Below are positions 42,931 to 50,304 of a DNA stretch of 64,000 nucleotides, piece by piece; the first letter of the stretch is position 1; each line of letters begins with the position of its first letter. The stretch lies in contig NZ_FORP01000008.1 in assembly GCF_900114035.1 (NCBI RefSeq), positions 124,001-188,000 on the forward strand, in the 5' to 3' direction. Position numbers and translations under genes: made by a program. This stretch comes from Amycolatopsis sacchari. GTDB taxonomy: Bacteria; Actinomycetota; Actinomycetes; Mycobacteriales; Pseudonocardiaceae. The notes beneath the pieces were generated by a model. It searched no databases and had not been told where the DNA came from. It saw only the letters and a list, made by a program, of their open reading frames with translations.

Positions 42931-43047
42931 GATGGAGGGTCCCTTCCGGGAAATCATGACTGGCAGGGCGAAAAAGGGGTCCCGGCGCGGTGTCTCAGGC
43001 ATGGCGGTTCGGGCGCACCGCACCGGGACCAGACGGGAATGTCCGAG

Positions 43048-43248
43048 TCAGAACAGGGCGGCCAGCTGCCGCAAGCACGCGGCGCGCGAGCAGTGCCGGA
43101 CCGTCCCCGTGGTGCGGGTGGCCTTCCGCCCGCACACCGCACAGTGGTTTTTCACCGCCTGCCGGGAGGTGGCGGCGATGACGCGGCCCTCGCCGCGGGA
43201 CGCGCCCCACTCCACCGAGGCGTCCCACACCTTCTTCAGCGCCCCCAT
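43048..43248 (-). CDS. Small zinc-finger-like protein (66 residues)
   Basis: Starts MGALKKVWDASVEWGASRGE; CAVCGRKATRTTGTVRHCSRAAC contains four Cys in a C-x2-C plus C-x4-C pattern. Its start shares one base with the upstream stop (TGATG). Function unknown. Confidence 0.63.
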   Translation of the reverse strand: MGALKKVWDASVEWGASRGEGRVIAATSRQAVKNHCAVCGRKATRTTGTVRHCSRAACLRQLAALF

Positions 43249-43586
43249 CAGCCCTCACCCGCCCGCACCGAGTCGATGACCCACTCCACGAACGACCGCG
43301 ACGCCGCGGCACAGTCCGGTCCGAGCTGGGTGTACAGGTAACGGGTGATCTCCGCGACGGAGTGACCGTCGCGATGACGCCAGGCGATGACCTCGACCGC
43401 ACCGGCGACAAGGTCAATCTGGAAACCGGTCCGCTGCGATGCCCGGTGCAGCAGCTGTTGTGACACCATGGGCGTCCTTCCCTTCGGGTCCTGTCGTGGC
43501 TGGCTGGGAAGACCCGGCGCGGCGTTCTCGTTCTTGGCGGTTCGGGCCGCCGCGCCGGGGTCCTTCGTGATCAGGTAGCGAGTCAT
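43248..43586 (-). CDS. Small helical hypothetical protein (112 residues)
   Basis: From ATG 43586 (4-base overlap with the upstream gene). The first 39 residues look disordered. An internal ATG at 43469 behind GGAAGG would give a 73-residue form starting MVSQQLLHRASQRTGFQIDL. The C-terminal part, WRHRDGHSVAEITRYLYTQL, is helical. Both starts may be used. Confidence 0.58.
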   Translation of the reverse strand: MTRYLITKDPGAAARTAKNENAAPGLPSQPRQDPKGRTPMVSQQLLHRASQRTGFQIDLVAGAVEVIAWRHRDGHSVAEITRYLYTQLGPDCAAASRSFVEWVIDSVRAGEG

Positions 43587-43771
43587 GCGCGCCCCTTCCG
43601 GTGCCGCGCCTGGGTCAGCGCCCAGTACTCCGGGCTGCCGATGGGCGGGCACGCGCACGGCGCCTGCTCGCACAACACGCACCGCACCTGCGAGGCGTCG
43701 AGCTGACCGGAGGCGTAGCGGCCGAAATCGGGCGACCAGACGACACCCCACGTGGTCTTCTTTTCGGTCAT
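43583..43771 (-). CDS. Small Cys-rich protein (62 residues), paralog of neighbour
   Basis: Starts MTEKKTTWGVVWSPDFGRYA. RCVLCEQAPCACPP gives C-x2-C-x4-C-x-C, followed by GSPEYWALTQARHRKGRA. It shares the Cys block and the GS-x-E-x-W...QARxRK tail with the next upstream gene. It overlaps its neighbours by 4 bases. Confidence 0.64.
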   Translation of the reverse strand: MTEKKTTWGVVWSPDFGRYASGQLDASQVRCVLCEQAPCACPPIGSPEYWALTQARHRKGRA

Positions 43772-43941
43772 CGCGAGCGAGACTCCTTCCGGTTGCGGGC
43801 CTGTGCGGCCCACTCCTCCGCGCTGCCACACACCCCCGCCGGATGCGTGCCCCGCACCCGCGTGCACCGGCAGTCGCACAGCTGCAGGTACTCCTCCTCC
43901 GACACCGGCCGGGACCGGCGGGCCGTCTTCGCGGCCCTCAC
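43768..43941 (-). CDS. Small Cys-rich protein (57 residues), paralog of neighbour
   Basis: From GTG 43941 overlapping the upstream stop (GTGA). LCDCRCTRVRGTHPAGVCGS has four Cys, and the tail EEWAAQARNRKESRSR resembles that of the following gene, so the pair looks like a duplicated mini zinc-binding protein. It was found by following the overlapping-gene pattern. Confidence 0.58.
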   Translation of the reverse strand: MRAAKTARRSRPVSEEEYLQLCDCRCTRVRGTHPAGVCGSAEEWAAQARNRKESRSR

Positions 43942-44228
43942 GCCGCCTGCCCCTCGTATCCGCCCAGCATCACCGGGGCAGTGCTGAACGCGACGGCCTC
44001 GTGCAGGCCCCGCAGCACCTCCCGGTCCGAGCGGCGCCGCACCCGCGCGTCCCGCTCCCGCGCCCGGTCCGCCGCGGCCCACTCCCGCTCCGCCTGCTCC
44101 ACCAGCGCGTCGATCTCCGCGACCTCCGCCGCCACCTCGTCCTCCCTCACAACCTCGGCAATGTCCTCGTCCAGCTGCGCGAACAGCACCTCGCTCGCCG
44201 CCTCGCTGGTGATCCGCACGTTCCGCAT
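43938..44228 (-). CDS. Small acidic coiled-coil protein (96 residues)
   Basis: From ATG 44228, which overlaps the stop of the upstream gene. It starts MRNVRITSEAASEVLFAQLD, then a long charged helix (EVAEIDALVEQAEREWAAAD). Function unknown. Confidence 0.6.
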   Translation of the reverse strand: MRNVRITSEAASEVLFAQLDEDIAEVVREDEVAAEVAEIDALVEQAEREWAAADRARERDARVRRRSDREVLRGLHEAVAFSTAPVMLGGYEGQAA

Positions 44229-44527
44229 CACGCGGCCCTCCCGAACGTCTCGCTCCACACCGCGTCCGACCGCAGCTGCGCGGCCTGCCACCGCTCGAAC
44301 GCCAACCCCGTCCGCGTCACCGCGGCCCGGTGCGCGTCCTCCGCCGCCGCCAGCGCGACCCGGTAGCCCGCCCGGCCCGGCTGCTCACGCACCAGCTGCC
44401 GCAACGACGCCACCCGCGTCGCCAGCCGCACCATCTCCTTCCGGGCCGCGAGATAACCCCCGGCCGCCTGCTCCTCCGACAAACGGAAAGCCGCCAAAAC
44501 AGGGCCTTCCGTCACGCTCGTATCCAT
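44228..44527 (-). CDS. Small helical protein heading the transfer operon (99 residues)
   Basis: Starts MDTSVTEGPVLAAFRLSEEQ at ATG 44527 behind AAAGGGA (ribosome site on the minus strand); helical and rich in Arg/Ala with no membrane segment. It is the first supported gene of the long minus-strand operon that ends with the translocase. Function unknown. Confidence 0.62.
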   Translation of the reverse strand: MDTSVTEGPVLAAFRLSEEQAAGGYLAARKEMVRLATRVASLRQLVREQPGRAGYRVALAAAEDAHRAAVTRTGLAFERWQAAQLRSDAVWSETFGRAA

Positions 44528-44976
44528 AAGAGTCCCTTTCGCTGAAGAATGGGGAAACCGTCATCAGTGGTAGCCCCCGGCGTGCCCTCATCGCCCTCAA
44601 ATCGTGGCCACGCGCTATTCGCGAGCAGGGCGGATACGGCGGGGCAACGATTTCGTCGAGGGTGGTGAGGGCCACCGGCAAACACCACAAAAGGGTGTTC
44701 ACGCGCGCCGTCCACCAGTCATTCCCCGCACCTTGCGGTGCGGGCAGCGGACCAGAAAAGACGGCCGAAATTTCTATCAATCACTCTGAATTTCTCCGAC
44801 CAACAGCCCGGTTTTCCAAGTCCCTCTCGGGTGATTCCGGGAGGTCTCGGGCGGCGGGGTCCGGTAGCGGCTCGGTGGAGAGCAGGCCCGGTGCACGGCC
44901 ACCCCGTGGTGCTGTTGTCGTCGGCGGGATCGGACCGCCTCGCTTGTCGCCTCGGCGACTGGCGCACCGCTGACGT

Positions 44977-44996
44977 TAGCGCAACTACTAGCGCTA
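44977..44996. promoter_or_regulatory. Operator copy 1 (TAGCGC-N8-GCGCTA)
   Basis: A dyad TTAGCGC ... GCGCTAA with 8 bases between arms, lying 100 bases before the XRE gene. A second copy with identical spacing is at 45051. Confidence 0.6.
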
Positions 44997-45050
44997 ATAA
45001 AAGCGGCTTACGGGCGTGGAACGCCCGCGGTCATGGCGTCGTTGTGGAGA

Positions 45051-45070
45051 TAGCGCTACTATTTGCGCTG
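45051..45070. promoter_or_regulatory. Operator copy 2 (TAGCGC-N8-GCGCTG)
   Basis: The same arms and spacing as copy 1, 74 bases downstream and 25 bases before the XRE start. Its position would let a repressor block its own promoter. Confidence 0.6.
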
Positions 45071-45095
45071 GTAGAAGTGCCCTAGAGGAGGCTCG

Positions 45096-45470
45096 ATGGC
45101 GAAGCGCTGGGACGCCGTAGCCGACGCGATAAACACCCGTTTGGAGCAGCTCGGGATGACCCAGGCTGAGCTTGCGAGCAAGTCACGGGTGAGCGTCGCC
45201 ACCGTCCGCGAGATCCAGCACGGGGTTGCCAAGCGGCGGAGCCCGCGCACCCTGGCGGCTCTGTCCGAGGCGCTGAAATGGCGCTCGGAATACCTGGAAC
45301 AAGTCGCGGACGGGCAGTCCTTTGACGCCAGGCCGGAGCGGTCGGCCGAAGGCGATCGAACGACCCGAACTGCTGACAACGGCGAGATCGCCACATTGCG
45401 TCAGAATCTGGAGAGCTTGACAGCCCGCGTTGACGAGATCGAACGCCAACTCGCGGGCCGGCGAGGTTGA
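45096..45470 (+). CDS. XRE-family HTH regulator with C-terminal coiled coil
   Basis: 124 residues; ribosome site GAGGAGG. The HTH at about 20-60 reads GMTQAELASKSRVSVATVRE, and the C-terminus (about 95-124, LRQNLESLTARVDEIERQL) is a heptad coiled coil for dimerisation. Two operator dyads lie directly upstream, so it probably represses itself and the divergent transfer operon. Confidence 0.85.
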   Translation: MAKRWDAVADAINTRLEQLGMTQAELASKSRVSVATVREIQHGVAKRRSPRTLAALSEALKWRSEYLEQVADGQSFDARPERSAEGDRTTRTADNGEIATLRQNLESLTARVDEIERQLAGRRG

Positions 45471-45694
45471 CCCGTCGCGCCTGCCGGGCGCCGCGACGGC
45501 CCCTCGCGTCTTTGTCGCTGCTGTGCTCATGAGAACAACGATCGCCGCTCGACAGCTGAACGTCCAAGGTCCTGCTGTCCTATCCGGACCGGCATCATGA
45601 CGAGGTGGCATACGCCCAGGTCAGCGGTGATGGGACAGCGCTTCAACCTCTGATCGGACCGGCAAAATTTCTGCCCCAGGAAGGGAAGGCCCTG

Positions 45695-47164
45695 ATGCAG
45701 GCTGACGGATCGTGGCTGTCCTCGCGGACGGTGGACCTGGAGATCAATACCGGCTTGCTCGCGGAGGTCTTGCGCGAATACCGGAAGGCCAAGGGACTCA
45801 GTCAGGCGGACCTGGCGCAGATTCTCAACCTCGATCAATCCTACGTATCCAAGATCGAGAACGGGCAGCGCCAGGTGCGCGACCTGGAGACGCTGGTCCG
45901 GATCGCGCAACAGCTCAACATCTCGCCGAACGAGCTGGGTGTTTCGAGCGAGCTGCTCCAGCCGGTGTCCTCGCCCTCGACGTCCATCCTGGTCGGCGAG
46001 GTTGACACGGTCGAGGTGAACCAGGCGGAATGGCGGCGCGTGCGGCGCCATCTCAACCGAAACCGCGGCGAGTTGGCCAAGCTGGCGGCCGACCTCTACC
46101 GCCCGGAAGCACGCATCAGCGACGCACCGTTCATCGCCCGCCGTGAGTGGATGCCGTCCGCGCCAGTCCCGCTCGAAGACATCCAGCTTGAGTGGCTCGA
46201 CCATCCGGGGCCGATCGCGGTGACTGGCACGGAGCCGGAAGCGTGCGCCATGCTGCCGCTCCGGGCACCTGGGCGGCGGTTCGAGCGCTACACCTCCGCG
46301 ATCCGCTACCTCGACAAGCCAGCCCTGTTCGAGAACCGCACCAGCTACCGCCTGCTCGGTGTAGACCTCGCGGCAGACGTGCCGCGGATGAAGTTCTGCC
46401 TGGGCACCTACTTCGACAAGCTGGACGTCTCCGAGGCCATCGCGCACGAGCTGGCGGCTGCACAAGAGGACGCGAAGAAGGGGGAGCGGCCGACCTGGAG
46501 CGACCTTCCGCTAAGGCACCTCATCGGCGACCCGTTCGACCTTGAACGGCGCGCGGTCATGCCCGCGATCGAGACCCTGACCCTCCGCCGCTCCCGCGAG
46601 ACCGGCAAGGCGACGTTCTTGCTGCACTGGCGCGATCCGGCCAAGGTCGCGACCGCAGCGGGCATCTACGGGCTTATCCCGGCGGGGGAGTTCCAGCCCT
46701 CGACAGTCGCCGGATGGGACAAGGAGAACGACTTCGACCTGTGGCGGAACATGGTCCGCGAGTACTCCGAGGAGATGCTGGGCGAACCGGAGCGCGACGG
46801 CACATCGGGCCAACCGCTCGACTACGACAACTGGCCCCTCTATCGGCAGCTGCAACAGGCGCGGGACGCGGGCAAGGTGTCGGCCTACTGCCTTGGCGTC
46901 GGGCTCGACACGCTCACCCTCACGGCCACGATCCTCACCGTTACCGTGATCGACGACGACGTATTCGACGCCCTATTCGGCGAGTCGGTACAGGTCAATG
47001 CCGAGGGTGTGCTGGTTACGGCTGCTGACTCGACCTCGGTGTCGGAAGGCGTGCCGTTCGATGAGGAGTGCGTGACGCGGCTGCTCACGAAGGAGCCGAT
47101 GGCTTCGCCTGGTGCGTGCATCCTCGCCCGATCCTGGCGTTTCCGCGAACAACTTCTGACCTAG
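45695..47164 (+). CDS. XRE HTH fused to a Nudix-like domain (Pif-like immunity candidate)
   Basis: 489 residues from ATG 45695 behind GGAAGGGAAGG; an in-frame GTG at 45605 would add 30 residues. The N-terminal HTH (about 22-75) has GLSQADLAQILNLDQSYVSK. A middle region of unknown type and a C-terminal region (about 300-440) with IPAGEFQPS and NMVREYSEEMLGEPE recall a Nudix box (RExxEE), though the spacing is imperfect. pSAM2 Pif is a Nudix protein that blocks redundant transfer, so a comparable role is inferred. Confidence 0.72.
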   Translation: MQADGSWLSSRTVDLEINTGLLAEVLREYRKAKGLSQADLAQILNLDQSYVSKIENGQRQVRDLETLVRIAQQLNISPNELGVSSELLQPVSSPSTSILVGEVDTVEVNQAEWRRVRRHLNRNRGELAKLAADLYRPEARISDAPFIARREWMPSAPVPLEDIQLEWLDHPGPIAVTGTEPEACAMLPLRAPGRRFERYTSAIRYLDKPALFENRTSYRLLGVDLAADVPRMKFCLGTYFDKLDVSEAIAHELAAAQEDAKKGERPTWSDLPLRHLIGDPFDLERRAVMPAIETLTLRRSRETGKATFLLHWRDPAKVATAAGIYGLIPAGEFQPSTVAGWDKENDFDLWRNMVREYSEEMLGEPERDGTSGQPLDYDNWPLYRQLQQARDAGKVSAYCLGVGLDTLTLTATILTVTVIDDDVFDALFGESVQVNAEGVLVTAADSTSVSEGVPFDEECVTRLLTKEPMASPGACILARSWRFREQLLT

Positions 47165-47190
47165 TCCGAACCTTTCTGCCGCCTCATGGC

Positions 47191-47847
47191 TCAGTGTCGA
47201 GTCATCAGGTCGGTCAGCCATCCGATGACCAGTTTGGCGTTGTGGGCTTGCCAGGCCGGATCGTGTAGCGAGGCGAGGTGGAAGCCGCGGTAGGTGCCGA
47301 ACCCTGCGTTCTCCAGCAGTGCCGCGAGCACGGCCGACAGTCGTTCACGGTCGGCGGGGTCCTCAAAGCGCCGCCTCCGCAGCTCTGAGTGCGGATCGGT
47401 GTCCACGACCGCGAACCTGCCTAGCGGTCGTGCTGTGTCCAGTGCCGTCGCGAGCAGCGGAATTGTCATGTCGCAGTGCTGCTGCCAGGGCGCTCCTATC
47501 TCGATCTCGCGCACCACGATCGCGGCCGGCGGGCCTGGCAGCAGCGTCGTCTCCAGCTCATCGACCAGTCGCGCCTGTGGGCGGTCGGCGACCACGTCGG
47601 CGAGCAGTTCGACCACGTTGCCCAGCTGCCAGCGCGCCAGGAGGTCGTGTTCCTGGCGCAGGTCGACCAGCACGAGGTTGACCTCACCGACTCGGCGCCA
47701 CCACGGTGGGCAGTCTCCGAGCTCATCGTCGACGAACACGGACACCTTGCAGGGCCGATAGGGCTCGTCGGCTCCGAAGGAGTCCAACGACCGGTCCTGC
47801 TCCAGTCGAGCCTTGATCGCCAGTGGGTTCACCGGGAGTCGTTCCAC
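47191..47847 (-). CDS. Element-encoded hypothetical protein (218 residues)
   Basis: Starts MERLPVNPLAIKARLEQDRS. Mixed alpha/beta with LVLVDLRQEHDLLARWQLGN and a C-terminal helical part ending IGWLTDLMTRH. I recognise no catalytic motif. It is convergent with the XRE-Nudix gene and divergent from a small XRE gene that may control it. It is cargo of the AICE. Confidence 0.68.
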   Translation of the reverse strand: MERLPVNPLAIKARLEQDRSLDSFGADEPYRPCKVSVFVDDELGDCPPWWRRVGEVNLVLVDLRQEHDLLARWQLGNVVELLADVVADRPQARLVDELETTLLPGPPAAIVVREIEIGAPWQQHCDMTIPLLATALDTARPLGRFAVVDTDPHSELRRRRFEDPADRERLSAVLAALLENAGFGTYRGFHLASLHDPAWQAHNAKLVIGWLTDLMTRH

Positions 47848-47909
47848 GGGGGCTCACCTCTCCTCACCTGCGGGTTTTCTCCCGGCATCATGCCTTGTTG
47901 ATAGTAATT

Positions 47910-47927
47910 TCACTAGTCAGATAGTGA
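47910..47927. promoter_or_regulatory. Inverted repeat in the divergent promoter of the small XRE gene
   Basis: TCACTA-GTCAGA-TAGTGA lies 5 bases before the ATG of the XRE gene in an AT-rich stretch. This is a plausible operator for divergent control of the 218-residue gene and XRE. Confidence 0.45.
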
Positions 47928-47932
47928 CAATA

Positions 47933-48280
47933 ATGATCTTGTCTGTCTCTTCGACGCTAGAGCAGCTAGACCTAACCGCCGTGCCGCCAGCAGCCGAGAA
48001 ACCGCCCGTCAACGAGTTCCTGGGCGCCCTGGGCACACGGCTGCGCGAGTTCCGCCAGGAGCGGGACTTGACCTTGCAAGAGCTGGAGGAGCTGACGCAG
48101 GTCCCTTGGTCGATGATCGGCGCGATCGAGCGTGGCCAACAAAACACCGGCATCACGACCATCGCGCGGCTCGTGAACGGGCTCGGGGTCGGATTTCAAG
48201 CCCTCATGGACGGTCTCCCAGAGCCGCCGCCTCCCAAGCCGCGTCAGCGGCGGGGGCCACGCGTTCCGAGATCGAGGTAG
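47933..48280 (+). CDS. XRE-family HTH regulator (115 residues)
   Basis: Starts MILSVSSTLEQLDLTAVPPA at ATG 47933. The HTH domain (about 36-85) contains RLREFRQERDLTLQELEEL and PWSMIGAIERGQQN. The tail is Pro/Arg-rich. No strong ribosome site precedes the ATG, so the mRNA could be leaderless or start at GTG 47924. It is divergent from the 218-residue gene. Confidence 0.78.
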   Translation: MILSVSSTLEQLDLTAVPPAAEKPPVNEFLGALGTRLREFRQERDLTLQELEELTQVPWSMIGAIERGQQNTGITTIARLVNGLGVGFQALMDGLPEPPPPKPRQRRGPRVPRSR

Positions 48281-48431
48281 GGCAGCACTCGTCTGCATTG
48301 CAGTAAGCCACGGCTCTGCTGCGGTGCTCACACTCGTTCGACGGTTTGGCCACACTTCCGGCTGTCGAGCGTGGGACGGTGGCGGATGTATGCCCACCTT
48401 GTGCACATGTCGAACACATGTTCTAACGTGG

Positions 48432-48478
48432 TGGTGTGTGCTGGCCGGGTGGGGGAAGCACCCGGCCAGCACACACCA
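48432..48478. repeat. 20-bp perfect hairpin upstream of the GNAT-like gene
   Basis: Arms 48432-48451 (TGGTGTGTGCTGGCCGGGTG) and 48459-48478 are exact complements with a 7-base loop. It lies between the XRE gene and the GNAT-like gene, directly after a possible promoter, with no T-run. The flanking 48281-48431 holds ACATGT-type short dyads and no gene. Confidence 0.7.
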
Positions 48479-48510
48479 GCAGAGGTGACGCGGGGACGGG
48501 CGAGGGTCGC

Positions 48511-49098
48511 GTGGCACGGTCAGGTTCGCAGAAGGAGTTCGGCTCGATCGTTCCCGTGCGGCCTCGGATGGACGACGACGGGCGCTGCCCGTGGGGGCAT
48601 GACCTGGCAATCGGCGGCTGCACCAGCAGCTACTCCCACCTGTACGACCTCCCCGTCACGTACTGCGCAGCCTGCCGCACGGCGCGTCGACGGGGTGCCT
48701 GGGCAGAGCTGGACCCGGCGGAGCAAACCACTAACCAGACGGCCCCCCAGCAGGGGCTCGCATTGATCGCGGTCCCACCATCCCGGCGCGCTGGCATCGG
48801 CCGGATCGAGGTTCGACTGGACCGCGAACGCCTGGGTTACGTGGGCCTGGCCCTGTGCTCCGTCGAACGCCGGGCTGTCATCGAGGAGGTCGAGGTCGGT
48901 GAGCCGTATCGGCGGCACGGCTTCGGTCGGCTACTCATCGCCGCTGCCGTCGCCCGAGCACCGCTGTACCACTGGTCAACGGCCGCCGTACCGGACGGCC
49001 CGGCGCGGGCGTTTCTAGCCGCCGTCGCGCCGCCTGCCGCCATCGGCGAGCCCTTCCGGTGCAGTCACATGCGGCTCGCCGCGGGCGAACCGGTGTGA
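48511..49098 (+). CDS. GNAT-like acetyltransferase with N-terminal Cys motif
   Basis: 195 residues from GTG 48511 (GTG 48436 would start inside the hairpin). The N-terminal part has CPWGHDLAIGGC and CAACRTARR, a possible zinc site. The C-terminal part has IEEVEVGEPYRRHGFGRLL, which fits the acetyl-CoA loop of GNAT enzymes. It is the last gene before attR. The substrate is unknown. Confidence 0.66.
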   Translation: MARSGSQKEFGSIVPVRPRMDDDGRCPWGHDLAIGGCTSSYSHLYDLPVTYCAACRTARRRGAWAELDPAEQTTNQTAPQQGLALIAVPPSRRAGIGRIEVRLDRERLGYVGLALCSVERRAVIEEVEVGEPYRRHGFGRLLIAAAVARAPLYHWSTAAVPDGPARAFLAAVAPPAAIGEPFRCSHMRLAAGEPV

Positions 49099-49172
49099 GT
49101 GGCCGGACTGGATGACCCGGGTCGCCAGCTCCGGTGCCCTAGACGCTTTGAGGGTTTGGCAGGCGTGATCGC

Positions 49173-49193
49173 GTTGCAGTCCGCGTTGCAGTT
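49173..49193 (+). repeat. Right arm-type repeats, candidate integrase-binding sites
   Basis: GTTGCAGT at 49173 and GTTGCAGTT at 49185, spaced 12 bases exactly as the left pair and in the same orientation. Confidence 0.6.
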
Positions 49194-49285
49194 CGCGCCC
49201 GTTCAGACTGTCCCAATCGCATCGGTGGCAGCGTTCTTCGCAGGTCGAGACGGGTATCGGATGCGGCTGAACGATCAACCCGAGA

Positions 49286-49329
49286 CCTGAAAAGCGGAAG
49301 GTCGCCGGTTCGACCCCGGCCCTGGCCAC
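49286..49329 (+). repeat. attR core (44-bp direct repeat, right copy)
   Basis: Identical to 32,049-32,092. It carries only the 3' part of tRNA-Phe from the anticodon loop onward, so no functional tRNA is encoded here. Confidence 0.95.
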
Positions 49330-49340
49330 CCTTCACGAAG

Positions 49341-49370
49341 CCGCTCTGATCCAGGTCAGGGCGGTTTTTT
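49341..49370 (+). terminator. Native tRNA-Phe operon terminator, displaced by the AICE
   Basis: CCGCTCTGA pairs with TCAGGGCGG (one G-T) across a 6-base loop and is followed by six T. It lies 11 bases past attR, where it would end the tRNA cluster if the element excised. Confidence 0.8.
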
Positions 49371-49428
49371 CGTGTCCGCGCCCGAGCGCTGCGCCAAAAG
49401 CACTAGCCCTGCGGGATAGCCTCTGATC

Positions 49429-49914
49429 ATGAGTGGCGGCGGTGAGTCCCCGGAGTTGCGCATCGTCGTGGATGACTTGTCGGGGGCGCGGATCGCCGCG
49501 TTCCTCGGCGAGCACGTGCGGCAGATGCGGTCGCTCACGCCGTTGGAGAGCGTGCACGCCCTCGACCTCGACGGGCTCCGCAAACCGGAGGTCACCTTCT
49601 GGTCGGCGATGGACGGCGAGCACGTCGTGGGCTGCGGTGCGATCAAGCGGCTCGACCCGGAGCACGCCGAGCTCAAGTCCATGCGCACCGACGCCCGGCG
49701 CAAGCGGAGCGGGATCGCCTCCCTGCTGCTGGAACACATCATCGCCGAGGCGCGGCGCAGGGGGTTCTCCCGGCTGAGCCTGGAAACCGGTTCCGGCGAG
49801 TTCTTCCTGCCCGCCAGGAGGCTCTACGAGAAGTTCGGCTTCGCCTACTGCGAACCCTTCGCCGACTACCGGCCCGACCCCAACAGCGTCTTCATGACGA
49901 GAACGCTCCGCTGA
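49429..49914 (+). CDS. GNAT-family N-acetyltransferase
   Basis: 161 residues. The GNAT fold is clear: GEHVVGCGAIKRLDPEHAEL, acetyl-CoA loop RTDARRKRSGIASLLLEHII and the C-terminal YEKFGFAYCEPFADY with a Tyr after the beta-bulge. It resembles small bacterial YhbS/ElaA-like enzymes. The substrate cannot be read. It is the first chromosomal gene beyond the element. Confidence 0.88.
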   Translation: MSGGGESPELRIVVDDLSGARIAAFLGEHVRQMRSLTPLESVHALDLDGLRKPEVTFWSAMDGEHVVGCGAIKRLDPEHAELKSMRTDARRKRSGIASLLLEHIIAEARRRGFSRLSLETGSGEFFLPARRLYEKFGFAYCEPFADYRPDPNSVFMTRTLR

Positions 49915-50304
49915 TGTGACCTGGTGGCCGCATTGGTGGGAGCACCGTCAGCGGAGCGAGACCCCGCCTACCGGCGCGAACGGAGGTGGCGGAGGCGCGG
50001 CGAGGCCTTCGATTCCGGCGGCGAAATCAAGCTCCGGTGCCGCCTGCGGTGGCCGGACGGTGGAATTCCCCGGTGGCGGCGCGAGACGCTCCGGCTGTCA
50101 CGGGGGCGGGCACGGTGGTCACCGCGCTTCCGCCCTGGACGTGCGGTGGACCTTGACCGCCGGTCGGCCGTCCCGTGAACCACCCGCGAACCTCGTATCG
50201 CGCGGACGTCGTGCCCTCCGGACCTGGCCACCGGAAGTCGCGGAACGGGCTACTGTGGTGGGCTTCTGACCGTGCGATCGCCGTTCTGGGGAAAGGAATC
50301 CACG
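49915..50304. other. 390-base intergenic region
   Basis: I see no supported gene, repeat or hairpin of note; only the leader of the GrpB-family gene (ribosome site AAAGGAATC before ATG 50305). Confidence 0.5.

Larger units (their letters stand above)
44528..45095. other. 568-base divergent regulatory region
   Basis: Between the transfer operon (-) and the XRE regulator (+). Forward open frames here (for example 44662-44973) have no ribosome site or family-like sequence. It holds two copies of an operator dyad near the right end and is less GC-rich at 44970-45075. Confidence 0.6.
32049..49329. mobile_element. Actinomycete integrative and conjugative element (AICE), about 17.3 kb, in tRNA-Phe
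   Basis: The element is bounded by identical 44-bp repeats overlapping the 3' end of tRNA-Phe. It carries integrase and excisionase at the left end, replication genes (prim-pol and DUF3987), an FtsK/TraB-type double-stranded DNA translocase with a run of small transfer-associated genes, and XRE regulators with a Nudix-like region. No type IV secretion genes or relaxase are present, as expected for AICEs, which move double-stranded DNA with a single TraB protein. All key genes look intact, so the element may be active. Confidence 0.92.
49099..49428. other. Right attachment region and native tRNA-Phe terminator
   Basis: No gene is seen. It holds the right arm-type repeats (49173-49193), the att core copy (49286-49329) and the terminator at 49341-49370. 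A short open frame across it is not supported. Confidence 0.7.

Noticed and set aside
44662..44973. Possible small forward gene in the divergent region
   Set aside because: No ribosome site, low-complexity end, and it occupies a regulatory region.
49099..49290. Open frame across the right arm of the element
   Set aside because: It contains the arm repeats and runs into the tRNA-derived att core; no ribosome site.
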